The position numbers were made by a program, and so were the translations under genes. A stretch of 64,000 bases of DNA from Halomonas getboli (GTDB lineage Bacteria; Pseudomonadota; Gammaproteobacteria; Pseudomonadales; Halomonadaceae). Location: assembly GCF_023094245.1 (NCBI RefSeq), contig NZ_JALMEW010000001.1, positions 959,130 through 1,023,129 of the forward strand. The letters run 5' to 3'. Below the pieces are notes generated by a model. It worked only from the letters and a program-made list of their open reading frames with translations, was not told the origin of the DNA and did no database searches. Within the stretch, counting starts at the first letter, position 1; every line of letters begins with the position of its first letter. Below, piece after piece: positions 1-8,890 of the stretch.

Positions 1-405
1 CAGGATCATCGCCGTGGACAGGTCCAGCTCGTCCTCGGCGCGACGGCGGGCGCGCTCGAGCCCTTCCATCACCGCGTCCAGCGTGACGCCCCGCGACAGA
101 TGCGCCTGGGGGTCGACGTGCATCTCCACGTGCACCACGCCCTCGGCGGCGGCGCGCCGGAAGTAGTCCATGGCCAGGTCCTCGAAGTCCCGGGCGGTGA
201 GCAGCACGCTCATGCCCTGGAAGTAGAGGTCCAGGAAGGACTGCAGGTCGGCGAAATCGTAGGCGGCACGCACCTCCTCCACCGAGGCGTAGGGCAGCGT
301 CACGCCGTTGCGCTCGGCGAGCGCCATCATCAGTTCGGGTTCCAGGGTGCCCTCGATGTGCAGATGCAGCTCGGCCTTGGGCAGGGCCTTCAGGAAATCC
401 CGCAT
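1..405 (-). CDS. add: Adenosine deaminase, N-terminal part (runs off window)
   Basis: Adenosine deaminase hydrolyses adenosine to inosine and ammonia in the cytoplasmic purine salvage pathway. The visible 135 codons begin MRDFLKALPKAELHLHIEG; the HLHIEG segment is the metal-binding His-x-His motif that opens the TIM-barrel deaminase fold, followed by EPELMMALAERNG, as in the family. The gene runs off the left edge, so the later zinc and catalytic residues (HAGE and the C-terminal aspartates) cannot be checked. The start lies 13 nt after the cydC stop on the same strand, so it is probably the last gene of the cydABDC operon. Adenosine deaminase and adenine deaminase share this N-terminal region, so adenine deaminase remains possible. 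Confidence 0.85.
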   Translation of the reverse strand, partial: MRDFLKALPKAELHLHIEGTLEPELMMALAERNGVTLPYASVEEVRAAYDFADLQSFLDLYFQGMSVLLTARDFEDLAMDYFRRAAAEGVVHVEMHVDPQAHLSRGVTLDAVMEGLERARRRAEDELDLSTAMIL

Positions 406-418
406 GAATCACCTCATA

Positions 419-2167
419 TCAATGCTTTGCACTATGGTGAAAGATTCCGCGCGACGGCGCAAAGCCCTTGTCGCCGACCAGGGCCAAGGCCTGCCAGCGG
501 TCGACGCCGGGCAGCGCCGTCTGCTCGGCCCGCTCGTGCACCAGATAGAGCACGCTGCGCCCGGCGAGCCAGCCATCGAGGCGCGCGGCAATGCGCGCGG
601 CCAGCGCCGGATCGAGGCCGGCGAAGGGCTCGTCGAGGATCACCAGGCCGGGGTCGCGCAGCAGCAGCCTCGCCAGTGCCACGCGCCTTGCCTGTCCGCC
701 GGAGAGCCGCCGACCACTCTCGCCCACCCGCGTGTCGAGCCCGCGCGGCAGGGATTCCGCCCAGTCGGCCAGTTCTACCGCCTCGAGCACGGCCCACAGC
801 CGCGCGTCATCGGTCTCGGGCGCCGCCAGCAGAAGATTCGCCGCCAGGCTGTCGTCGAACAGCTCGGTGTGCTGGGTCAGGCAGGCGACCCGCTCGGCCA
901 GGGCCTCGGGGGCGATCTCGCCGACCGGCGCGCCGTTCAGCCGCACGCGGCCCGCGTCGGGCGCCCGCTGGGCGGTGACCAGCGCCGCCAGGCTCGACTT
1001 GCCGCTGCCCGAGACCCCGTGCACGGCCAACCGCTCGCCAGGAGAAAGCGTCAGCGAGAAGCCGTCGAACACCGGCGTCAGGGCGCCGGGATAGCGCAGC
1101 GCGACGTCCTCCAGGGCGAGTGCCAGCGCACCGGGGCGCAGCGACGCCTCGGCGCGCGCGACGTCGTCCCGGCGGGCGTCCTTCAGCGCATTGAGCCGCT
1201 CGGCGGCGGCCAGGGTCGCGCCGAACGGGGTGAAGGCCATGGGCAGCGCGGTCAGCGCCTCGCTCATCGCCATCACCGCCAGCGGCATCATCACCATCAG
1301 CGGGCCGGACAGCGCCCCGGCCTGCCAGGCCAGCGCCGCCAGCCACAGCGCCGATAGCCAGCCGAGCCCGACGGCCAGTCCCGCCACCGCCGTGCCCAGG
1401 GCCGAGAACCGTCCCAGACGGCGCTGATCGGCGTAGAGCCGATCCTCGATGGCCTCGAGGCGCCGCCGCTGGCCGGCCAGGGTGCCGTAGGTCTCGAGTT
1501 CGGCGAGCCCCTGGAGCTGCTCGATCACACGCCCGCGCAAGCGTTCCAGCTCGTCGACCCGACGCCGACTGGCGGCCAGCCCCAACCGCGCCTGCCCCAG
1601 CGTCAGCCAGCCCCAGGCGGCGCCGAGCAGCCCCGCGACGGCAAGACCCGCCGCCGGCGACCAGATCGCCAGGAAGCCGGCCAGGGCGAGGATCGCCAGC
1701 AGCGCCACCGCCGCCGGCGCCAGCAGGCGCAGGAACAAGCTGTCCAGGGTGTCGATGTCGGCGGTCAGCCTGTTCAGCCAGTCGCTGGCCCGGCGCCGCG
1801 ACAGCGTCTCGCCGTCGAGCCCGGCCAGCACCGCAAACATCCGCCCGCGCAGATCGGCCAGCAGGCGCAGCACCGTGTCGTGGTTGTAGAGCCGCTCGAC
1901 GTAGCGCGCCGCGGTGCGGGTCACGGCGAAGCCGCGGATGCCGCCGCCCGGCACGTAGACGTCCAGCGTCATGGCGCCTCCGGCGGCCAGGGCGATGCCG
2001 GCCAGCCCGGTGGCGGTGATGAACCAACCGGACAGCGCCAGCAGCCCGATCGCCGAGGCCAGCGCCAGCGCCATCAGCGCGCCGCCGGCCAGCAGCCGGC
2101 CGCGGCGACGCCCGAGCAGCCGCAGCCAGGGCGCGAGGGTCGCGATCGTGCCGCGTCGCTCAGTCAT
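419..2167 (-). CDS. cydC: Thiol reductant ABC exporter subunit CydC
   Basis: CydC forms a heterodimeric inner-membrane ABC exporter with CydD. It exports glutathione/cysteine (or acts in haem handling) and is needed to assemble cytochrome bd. The 582-residue protein has an N-terminal six-helix transmembrane domain with the CydC-typical ALSGWFITATGLAG stretch near residues 44-57. The C-terminal ATPase has Walker A GVSGSGKS at 384-391, an LSGGQ signature at 488-492 and Walker B LVILDEP at about 508-514. Its start overlaps the cydD stop by 8 nt, indicating translational coupling. The length is normal for the family. Confidence 0.93.
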   Translation of the reverse strand: MTERRGTIATLAPWLRLLGRRRGRLLAGGALMALALASAIGLLALSGWFITATGLAGIALAAGGAMTLDVYVPGGGIRGFAVTRTAARYVERLYNHDTVLRLLADLRGRMFAVLAGLDGETLSRRRASDWLNRLTADIDTLDSLFLRLLAPAAVALLAILALAGFLAIWSPAAGLAVAGLLGAAWGWLTLGQARLGLAASRRRVDELERLRGRVIEQLQGLAELETYGTLAGQRRRLEAIEDRLYADQRRLGRFSALGTAVAGLAVGLGWLSALWLAALAWQAGALSGPLMVMMPLAVMAMSEALTALPMAFTPFGATLAAAERLNALKDARRDDVARAEASLRPGALALALEDVALRYPGALTPVFDGFSLTLSPGERLAVHGVSGSGKSSLAALVTAQRAPDAGRVRLNGAPVGEIAPEALAERVACLTQHTELFDDSLAANLLLAAPETDDARLWAVLEAVELADWAESLPRGLDTRVGESGRRLSGGQARRVALARLLLRDPGLVILDEPFAGLDPALAARIAARLDGWLAGRSVLYLVHERAEQTALPGVDRWQALALVGDKGFAPSRGIFHHSAKH

Positions 2168-3824
2168 GGGGCACCTCCTCGGGGCGGCCGTCGCGCAGCG
2201 TCAAGTGGCGGTCGGCGCAGGCCAGCGGGGCGGCCCGGTGGCTGGCGATGACCAGGCTGCGGCCCTCGGCGGCCAGCGCCATCAGCGCCTCGATCACCAC
2301 CGCTTCGCTCTCGGCGTCGAGGCTGTCGGAAGGCTCGTCGAGCAGCACCAGCCGCGCCTCGGAGAGAAACACTCGGGCCAGCGCCAGGCGCTGGGCCTGG
2401 CCGCCGGAGAGCCCGACCCCGCGCTCGCCGAGTCGGGTGTCGAGCCCGTCGGGCAGCCCGGCCACCAGTTCGCCCAGGCCCGCGGCGACGAGCGCCCGGT
2501 GCAGCGCGGCGTCATCGGCGACGGGCGCCGCGAGGCGAAGGTTGTCGGCCAGGCTGCCGTGGATCAGCAACGGGCGCTGGTCCATCCAGGCCACCTCGAG
2601 CTGCGCGCGCTGACGACGATGGCCGCCGTCGGGATCGAGGAAGCCGGCCAGCAGCTGCAGCAGGGTCGACTTGCCGGCCCCGGAGGGCCCGCTGATCGCC
2701 AGCACCTCGCCCGGCGCCAGCGTCAGGTCCAGCGGGCCCAGCACCCGGCCGCGCTCGGGATGCGACACCGTGACCGCCTCCAGCTCGACCAGCGCGCGGG
2801 AGGCATGGGGCGCGGCCGGCGTCAGGCCGCTGCGGCGCGGCGCCTCGTCGAGCAACGCCACCATGCCTTCGGCCGCTCCCAGCGCCGAGGCTCGATCATG
2901 GTAGTGCTGGGCCAGGCTTCTCAGCGGCTGGAAGAACTCCGGCGCCAGCAGCAGCGCCAGCAGCCCCGAGAACAGCGTCAGCTGGTCGGCCGGCCCGTAG
3001 CTGATGTAGCCGAGCAGGCCGAAGCCGACGTAGATCGCCACCACGGCGATCGACACGGCGGCGAAGAACTCCAGCACCGCCGAGGACAGAAAGGCCAGGC
3101 GCAGCGGGCGCAGGGTTCGGCGCCGGTAGTCGTCGGCGGCGGCGCGCACCTCCTCGGTGGCCGCGGCGGTGCGGCCGAACAGCTGCAGGGTGGTGATGCC
3201 GCGGACCCGGTCGATGAAGTGGCGCGACAGCCGCGCCACCGCATCGAACTGCTCCTCGTTGAGCCGCTCGGCGCCCATGCCCACCAGCGCCATGAACAGC
3301 GGGATCAGCGGCGCCGCCAGCAGCAGGAAGAGGGCCGCCAGCCAGTCGAGCCAGGCCACCACCGACAGGATCACCAGCGGCAGCAGCACGGCGAGATAGC
3401 GCTGGGGCAGGAAGCGGGCCACGTAGCCGTCCAGCGCTTCCACCTGGTCCACTGCCCGCTGGGCCAGACTGGCGCTGTGATGGCCGGTGAGGCCCACCGG
3501 CCCGAGCCGTTCCAGATGATCGAGCAGCTCGCTCCGGGCCCGGCGGCGCAGCCGCAGGCTGGCAGCCAGCCCCAGCGTCTCCTGGCCCCACTGGGCCAGG
3601 GCCCGCAGCCCCATCAGCCCCGCCAGGGCGACGAAGGCCGGAAACAGCGTGGAGGGCTCACGGCCCTCCACCAGAAGCGATGCCACCAGCCAGGCCAGCA
3701 GCACCAGCTGCGCCACGGTGGCGATGCCGGCGACCAGGCCGCAGCCCACGGCCAGGCCCAGCCGCCCTCGTTCGGCGCGCGCCAGGCCGGCGAGCCAGGC
3801 GCGCGATGTCGATGCCTGCGTCAT
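2160..3824 (-). CDS. cydD: Thiol reductant ABC exporter subunit CydD
   Basis: CydD is the partner half-transporter of CydC, required for a functional periplasm and bd oxidase assembly. The 554-residue product has an N-terminal membrane domain, Walker A GPSGAGKS at 379-386, LSGGQ at 472-476 and Walker B LVLLDEP at 492-498. I chose the ATG at 3824 because it lies 4 nt after the cydB stop; an in-frame ATG at 3863 would run 35 nt into cydB. Order and spacing place it as the third gene of one cydABDC transcript. Confidence 0.93.
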   Translation of the reverse strand: MTQASTSRAWLAGLARAERGRLGLAVGCGLVAGIATVAQLVLLAWLVASLLVEGREPSTLFPAFVALAGLMGLRALAQWGQETLGLAASLRLRRRARSELLDHLERLGPVGLTGHHSASLAQRAVDQVEALDGYVARFLPQRYLAVLLPLVILSVVAWLDWLAALFLLLAAPLIPLFMALVGMGAERLNEEQFDAVARLSRHFIDRVRGITTLQLFGRTAAATEEVRAAADDYRRRTLRPLRLAFLSSAVLEFFAAVSIAVVAIYVGFGLLGYISYGPADQLTLFSGLLALLLAPEFFQPLRSLAQHYHDRASALGAAEGMVALLDEAPRRSGLTPAAPHASRALVELEAVTVSHPERGRVLGPLDLTLAPGEVLAISGPSGAGKSTLLQLLAGFLDPDGGHRRQRAQLEVAWMDQRPLLIHGSLADNLRLAAPVADDAALHRALVAAGLGELVAGLPDGLDTRLGERGVGLSGGQAQRLALARVFLSEARLVLLDEPSDSLDAESEAVVIEALMALAAEGRSLVIASHRAAPLACADRHLTLRDGRPEEVPHD

Positions 3825-3828
3825 CGTC

Positions 3829-4830
3829 TCAGTGATACCCCTCGCCCACGCGGACCTTGCCACGGAACACCCAGTAGCTCCAGGCGGTGTAGGTCAGCAC
3901 GATCGGAATCACGAACAGCATGCCGAGCAGCAGGAACAGCTGCGATTCCGGCGCCGAGGCCACGTCCCACAGGGTGTAGTTCGGCGGCACGATCACCGGC
4001 CACTTGCTGACCACCAGCCCCAGGTAGGTGAAGACGAACACCCCCAGGGTGGCGACGAACGGCTGGCCCTCACGGCGTTCCTTCACCGAGCGCCACATCC
4101 AGTAGGCGCACAGCAGCGCCAGCGCCGGGAACACCCACAGCAGGTGCAGATGCCCGAACCAGCGCTCGCGCACCGCCTGATCGACGAAGGGCGTCCACAG
4201 GCTGATGATGGCGAACACCGCCAGCACCGCGATCAGCAGACGCGGCGCCAGCCGATAGGCCCATTCCTGGATGTGGCCCTCGCTCTTCATGATCAGCCAG
4301 GTGGCGCCGAGCAGCGCATAGCCGGCCACCAGGCCGAGGCCGGTGAGCACGCTGAAGGGCGTCAGCCAGTCGAAGGCGCCGCCGACGTAGACGAAGTTCT
4401 CGACCGGGAAGCCCTGGATATAGGCGCCGACCACCGCACCCTGGGCGAAGGCCGCCACGGTGGAGCCGCCGAAGAAGGCGCGGTTCCACCAGCGGCGGTT
4501 GCGATGCGACTTGAAACGGAACTCGAAGGCGATGCCGCGGAAGATCAGCCCCGCCAGCATCAGGAAGACGCCGATGTAGAGCGCCGGCAGGAACACCGAA
4601 TAGACCACCGGGAAGGCCGCCAGCAGCCCTGCCCCGCCGAGCACCAGCCAGGTCTCGTTACCGTCCCAGATCGGCGCCACCGAGTTCATCATCACATCAC
4701 GGCTGTCCTCGTCGGGGGCGAAGGGAAAGAGGATGCCCACGCCCAGATCGAAGCCATCCATCAGCACGTACATGATCACGCCGAAGCCGATGATGCCGGC
4801 CCAGATCAGCGTCAGATCGAACATTTCCAT
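3829..4830 (-). CDS. cydB: Cytochrome bd-type quinol oxidase subunit II
   Basis: Subunit II of the bd-type terminal oxidase is an integral membrane protein that stabilises the haem-bearing subunit I. The 333 residues begin MEMFDLTLIWAGIIGFGVIM and continue with MDGFDLGVGILFPF, the strongly conserved first part of CydB/CioB. About eight to nine hydrophobic segments follow. It starts 3 nt after the cydA stop. The length is slightly shorter than E. coli CydB (379 residues) and fits the CioB branch, consistent with the short Q-loop of its partner. Confidence 0.95.
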   Translation of the reverse strand: MEMFDLTLIWAGIIGFGVIMYVLMDGFDLGVGILFPFAPDEDSRDVMMNSVAPIWDGNETWLVLGGAGLLAAFPVVYSVFLPALYIGVFLMLAGLIFRGIAFEFRFKSHRNRRWWNRAFFGGSTVAAFAQGAVVGAYIQGFPVENFVYVGGAFDWLTPFSVLTGLGLVAGYALLGATWLIMKSEGHIQEWAYRLAPRLLIAVLAVFAIISLWTPFVDQAVRERWFGHLHLLWVFPALALLCAYWMWRSVKERREGQPFVATLGVFVFTYLGLVVSKWPVIVPPNYTLWDVASAPESQLFLLLGMLFVIPIVLTYTAWSYWVFRGKVRVGEGYH

Positions 4831-4833
4831 GGT

Positions 4834-6243
4834 TCAGCTCCTTCCCGGCTGGTTGGCGGCGTCTTCGAACGACACATGGGCGGCGGACAGCGGCCGCTTG
4901 GGGCGCTCCACGGTGTCGTCATGGGGCGGCTCGGGCAGCATGCCCTGGCGCACGACCCGGGTCAGGTACAGGGTGCCGGCATAGAAGACCACGGCATAGA
5001 CCAGCGCATAGCCGATCAGGGTGAACAGCGCCATGCCCCCGGTCAGCGACGGGGTCACCGCCTCGGCCTGGGTCATGATGCCGTACACCAGCCAGGGCGC
5101 GCGGCCGATCTCGGTGACGAACCAGCCGGCCAGCACCGCCAGGAACGGGGTGATGGTCATGACGCGCATGAACTGCAGATAGCCGCGATGCTCATAGAGC
5201 CGGCCGCGCGCGCGCAGCCAGGCGCCGATCAGCACCGCCGCGATCATCGCCAGGCCCATGGCCACCATGACGCGGAACGACCAGAACACCAGCCACACCG
5301 GCGGCTGCTCTTCGGGCGGCACCTCGCTGATGCCCGGCACCACGCCGTCGATGTCATGGGTCAGGATCAGGCTGGCCACGCCGGGCAGGCCGAGTTCGAC
5401 GACATTCTCCTGGGCCTGCTGGTCGGGCCAGGCGAACAGCAGCAGCGGCGTGCGCGACTGGCTTTCCCAGTTGCCTTCCATGGCCGCCACCTTGGTCGGC
5501 TGATGCTCCAGGGTGTTGAGGCCATGCTCGTCGCCCACCAGCGCCTGGGCCGGCGCCAGCACCAGCAGCAACCACAGGCACATGGAGAACGCCTTGCGGT
5601 TGGCCTGTGGATCACGCCCCTGCAGCAGGTACCAGGCGCTGACGCCGGCTACCACGAAACCTCCGGTCAGGAAGGAGGCCAACACGAAATGCAGGAAGCG
5701 ATACGGGAAGGAGGCGGTGAAGATCGCCTCGCTCCAGTCGGTGATATGGAAGCGCCCGTCGACCAGCTCGAACCCGGCCGGCGTCTGCATCCAGCTGTTG
5801 GCGACCAGAATCCAGAAGGCCGAGATGAAGGTGCCCAGCGCCACCATGATCGAGGCGAAAAGATGCACGCCCTGGGGCACCTTGCCGCGCCCGAACAGCA
5901 GCACGCCGAGGAAGCCGGCCTCGAGGAAGAAGGCGGTGACCACCTCGTAGCTCAGCAGCGGCCCGAGGATATTGGAGGCCGCCAGCGAGAAGTTGCTCCA
6001 GTTGGTGCCGAACTGGAACGACATGACGATGCCCGAGACCACGCCCATGCCGAATACCACGGCGAAGACGCGGGTCCAGAAGATCGCCAGGCGCTCCCAG
6101 GCGGGGTTGGCGGTGCGGTAGAAGAGGCCGTTGAGCACGGCGAGATAGGATGCCAGCCCGATCGTGAAGACCGGAAAGATGGCATGGAAGGAAACCACGA
6201 AGGCAAACTGCAGCCGCGAGAGCAGCAGAGGATCCAGTTCCAT
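4834..6243 (-). CDS. cydA: Cytochrome bd-type quinol oxidase subunit I, short Q-loop (CioA-like)
   Basis: Subunit I carries haems b558, b595 and d and oxidises quinol while reducing O2 without proton pumping. In the 469-residue product the haem ligands are visible: His20 in VSFHAIF, His185 in RFLHFVL and Met326 in SFRVMVAMG. Glu100 and Glu108 lie in the SYEVVTAFFLEAG helix, and the quinol-site GDEHG motif is at 237-241. The loop between GDEHG and the Met326 helix lacks the long insertion of E. coli CydA, so this is the cyanide-insensitive (CioA) type by structure. I chose the ATG at 6243 because a GAGG ribosome site precedes it; longer in-frame starts add a non-membrane arginine-rich leader unlike the family. 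Confidence 0.94.
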   Translation of the reverse strand: MELDPLLLSRLQFAFVVSFHAIFPVFTIGLASYLAVLNGLFYRTANPAWERLAIFWTRVFAVVFGMGVVSGIVMSFQFGTNWSNFSLAASNILGPLLSYEVVTAFFLEAGFLGVLLFGRGKVPQGVHLFASIMVALGTFISAFWILVANSWMQTPAGFELVDGRFHITDWSEAIFTASFPYRFLHFVLASFLTGGFVVAGVSAWYLLQGRDPQANRKAFSMCLWLLLVLAPAQALVGDEHGLNTLEHQPTKVAAMEGNWESQSRTPLLLFAWPDQQAQENVVELGLPGVASLILTHDIDGVVPGISEVPPEEQPPVWLVFWSFRVMVAMGLAMIAAVLIGAWLRARGRLYEHRGYLQFMRVMTITPFLAVLAGWFVTEIGRAPWLVYGIMTQAEAVTPSLTGGMALFTLIGYALVYAVVFYAGTLYLTRVVRQGMLPEPPHDDTVERPKRPLSAAHVSFEDAANQPGRS

Positions 6244-6444
6244 GGGTGATACCTCGTTCCTGCGGATCGATGAACGTGATGCGAGGGCACTCTGCGTGCT
6301 CTTGTTCGTCGGGCGCGAGCGCCCTGCCGCATTCATCCCCCTTGCCTGCCCCAGACTAGTCGAAATCCTGACCACGGGAACAGGCAACGAAGCCATCTTA
6401 ACCCGCCGAGATGTCACTCATATGTGTCGCGATGTCGCAGTGCA

Positions 6445-7425
6445 TCATGCCATGCGGCTCTCCGCCACCAGGTGCACCATGAAGCCGATATAGGCCGCGT
6501 ACATGGCCAGCAGCACGCCGCCCTCGAGGCGATTGATGCGGCCCTGACGCCCTCGCCAGCCCAGCGCGAAGACCACCATCAGCACCGTCATGGCGGCCAT
6601 CAGGCTCCAGTCGCGCAGCAGCACCTCGCGGCCCGCGTCGATCGGCGCGATCACCGCGGCCAGGCCCACCACGCCCAGGGTGTTGAACAGGTTGGAACCC
6701 ACCACGTTGCCCAGCACCAGGTCGTGCTCGCCGCGCCGCAGGGCGCTGATCGAGGAGGCCAGCTCGGGCAGCGAGGTGCCCACCGCCACCACGGTGAGGC
6801 CGATCACCAGATCGCTGACCCCGAGGCTCTGGGCGATATCCACCGCGCCCCATACCAGCAGCCGGGAGCTGGCCACGAGCAGCACCAGGCCGACCACGGT
6901 CCAGGTCAGGGCGGCCTTCATGGTCATCGGATGCGCCGCCAGGTCGGTCTCGGTATCGGACGACAGTGGATCGGCGCCGTCACGCAGCCCCTGGATGACG
7001 CTATAGGCCATGAAACCCGCCAGCACCAGCAACAGCAGCACGCCCTCCAGGCGCACCACGCCGCCCAGCAGCAGCACCGCCGACAGCAGCGTCGCCCCGC
7101 CGAGCACCGGCAGCTCTCGGCGGATCACCCCGGAGTGCACGCCCAGCGGCGAGATCAGGGCCACCAACCCCAGGATCAGACCGATATTGGCAATGTTCGA
7201 GCCGTAGGCGTTGCCCAGCGCCAGCCCGGGGTTGCCCTGGCCGGCGGCGATGGCCGAAACCACCATTTCCGGCGCCGAGGTGCCGAAACCGATCACCAGC
7301 ATGCCGATCAACAGCGGCGATAGACCGAGTCGCGCGGACGTCGCCGCCGCGCCGTCAACGAAGCGCTCGGCGCTCCAGACCAGCAGGATCAGGCCTGCCA
7401 CCACCGCCAGGGCGGGAAGCATCAT
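6445..7425 (-). CDS. Calcium/sodium antiporter, YrbG/CaCA family
   Basis: This is an inner-membrane cation exchanger of the CaCA superfamily that probably exchanges Ca2+ for Na+. The 326-residue protein is almost entirely hydrophobic and shows the two inverted alpha-repeats: GFGTSAPEMVVS in the N-terminal half and AVGTSLPELASS in the C-terminal half, each followed by a GNAYGSNIANIG / GNVVGSNLFNTLG segment. Two adjacent ATGs (7425 and 7422) fit the GGAG ribosome site; I chose the first. It diverges from pqiA across an 82-nt intergenic region. Substrate specificity cannot be read from sequence alone. Confidence 0.9.
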   Translation of the reverse strand: MMLPALAVVAGLILLVWSAERFVDGAAATSARLGLSPLLIGMLVIGFGTSAPEMVVSAIAAGQGNPGLALGNAYGSNIANIGLILGLVALISPLGVHSGVIRRELPVLGGATLLSAVLLLGGVVRLEGVLLLLVLAGFMAYSVIQGLRDGADPLSSDTETDLAAHPMTMKAALTWTVVGLVLLVASSRLLVWGAVDIAQSLGVSDLVIGLTVVAVGTSLPELASSISALRRGEHDLVLGNVVGSNLFNTLGVVGLAAVIAPIDAGREVLLRDWSLMAAMTVLMVVFALGWRGRQGRINRLEGGVLLAMYAAYIGFMVHLVAESRMA

Positions 7426-7507
7426 GGTGTCTCCATCGGAACGAATGAGACGCGCATGGTTGACTATGGTGCCCCCCGCGTCAACGTGACACACTGCCGA
7501 CAGAGCC

Positions 7508-8890
7508 ATGGATCGTCAGGAGGACGTCATCGCCGTGCCAAGGCCGGCCCTTCGCCATCTCCCCCAGCCCCCGCCGGCACCCTACGTCGACCGCACCCCG
7601 CCGGAGGCTCGCGCCAATCGTAGGCGCCTGCGCGCCTGTCACGAGTGCGACTGGCTGATGGCCCTGCCGCCGCTGCATTCCGGCGAACAGGCCGTGTGTC
7701 CGCGCTGCGGCCACGCCGAGGTGAGCCGCCATCGCTATCCGGCCCAGCGCAGCCTGGCGCTGGCGATCTCGGCGCTGGCGAGCCTCGCGATCGCCACGGC
7801 CTTCCCCTTCCTGGCCTTCAGCGTGCGCGGCGTCGGCAACCGCATCGATCTGACCCAGACCGCCACCGACCTGATCGGCCACCACGCGCCACTGGTGGCC
7901 ATCGTCGTGCTACTGACCATTCTGGTGCTGCCGGCCCTCTATCTGCTGGCCGTGGTGTGGCTGCAGCTTGGCCTGCTCGGCGGACGGCCGCTGCCGGCCA
8001 GCCGCAGCGCGGCCCGCGCTCTGGCCCATCTTCAGCCCTGGATGATGGCCGACGTTTTCCTGATCGGCACCCTGGTCAGCCTGATCAAGATCGCCGGCCT
8101 GGCTCAGATCGAGCTCGGCCCGGCCTTCTGGGCCTTCGGCGCCTTCGCCGTACTGCTGCTGGCCACCACGCAGTCGGTGGATCGGGACTGGCTGTGGTTC
8201 GCCCTGGAAGGCGAGCCGCCGGCCCCCGAGGGCAGCCAGACCGGCCGCCCCGCCGCCCCCCAGGGGCTCACCGGCTGCCACACCTGCGGCCTGGTGGGAC
8301 GCCTCGACGAGCACGGCCATGGCCGCTGCCAGCGCTGCGGCGAACCGCTCCTCGCCCGCCGCCCGCACAGCCTGCAGCGCACCTGGGCGCTGCTCGCCGC
8401 GGCGGCGGTGCTCTACGTGCCGGCCAACGTCTATCCGATCATGACCACCGTCAGCCTGGGCCGGGCCAGCCCCAACACCATCGTCGGCGGCATCGTCGAG
8501 CTGATCGAGATGGGCTCCTGGCCGGTGGCGCTGGTGATCCTGGTGGCCAGCGTGATCGTGCCGATCGGCAAGCTGCTGGCCATGACCTGGCTGTGCCTGG
8601 TGGCGCCCAGGGCCCACGCCCTCAGGGCCCCGGTGCGTACCCGGTTGTACCGCATCACCGAGTTCATCGGCCGCTGGTCGATGGTCGACATCTTCGTGGT
8701 CGCCATCCTGGTGGCGCTGATCCGCGCCGGCAATCTGATGGCGGTCGAGCCCGGCCCCGCGGCCGTGGCCTTCGGCAGCGTGGTGGTGCTCACCATGCTG
8801 GCCGCCATGACCTTCGACCCCCGCCTGATCTGGGACGGTCCATCTTTCACCGCGGACGAGGAAGCCCCGCATGAACGACACGCCCCCTGA
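7508..8890 (+). CDS. pqiA: Intermembrane lipid transport protein PqiA
   Basis: PqiA is the inner-membrane partner of the PqiABC MCE system, which contributes to envelope lipid trafficking. The 460-residue protein has two repeats. Each begins with a zinc-ribbon-like pair of CxxC motifs (CHECD...CPRCG around 43-63 and CHTCG...CQRCG in the middle) followed by a block of four hydrophobic helices. The gene overlaps pqiB by 20 nt. The ATG at 7508 has no clear ribosome site. An in-frame GTG at 7535 lies 11 nt after AGGAGG and is an alternative start. Confidence 0.92.
   Translation: MDRQEDVIAVPRPALRHLPQPPPAPYVDRTPPEARANRRRLRACHECDWLMALPPLHSGEQAVCPRCGHAEVSRHRYPAQRSLALAISALASLAIATAFPFLAFSVRGVGNRIDLTQTATDLIGHHAPLVAIVVLLTILVLPALYLLAVVWLQLGLLGGRPLPASRSAARALAHLQPWMMADVFLIGTLVSLIKIAGLAQIELGPAFWAFGAFAVLLLATTQSVDRDWLWFALEGEPPAPEGSQTGRPAAPQGLTGCHTCGLVGRLDEHGHGRCQRCGEPLLARRPHSLQRTWALLAAAAVLYVPANVYPIMTTVSLGRASPNTIVGGIVELIEMGSWPVALVILVASVIVPIGKLLAMTWLCLVAPRAHALRAPVRTRLYRITEFIGRWSMVDIFVVAILVALIRAGNLMAVEPGPAAVAFGSVVVLTMLAAMTFDPRLIWDGPSFTADEEAPHERHAP

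Noticed and set aside
1971..4010. Long plus-strand reading frame of 679 codons opposite cydDC/cydB
   Set aside because: The composition is Gln/Arg/Gly/Ala-rich and without family motifs, as expected for the complement of GC-rich genes, and the opposite strand carries clearly conserved CydC, CydD and CydB.
3649..6249. Plus-strand reading frame of 866 codons opposite cydB and cydA
   Set aside because: It is low-complexity His/Gln/Glu-rich antisense sequence without a ribosome site; the minus strand encodes the oxidase subunits.
6244..6444. FNR/Anr box before cydA
   Set aside because: No TTGAT-N4-ATCAA match was found in the 200-nt region; the promoter of cydA could not be assigned.
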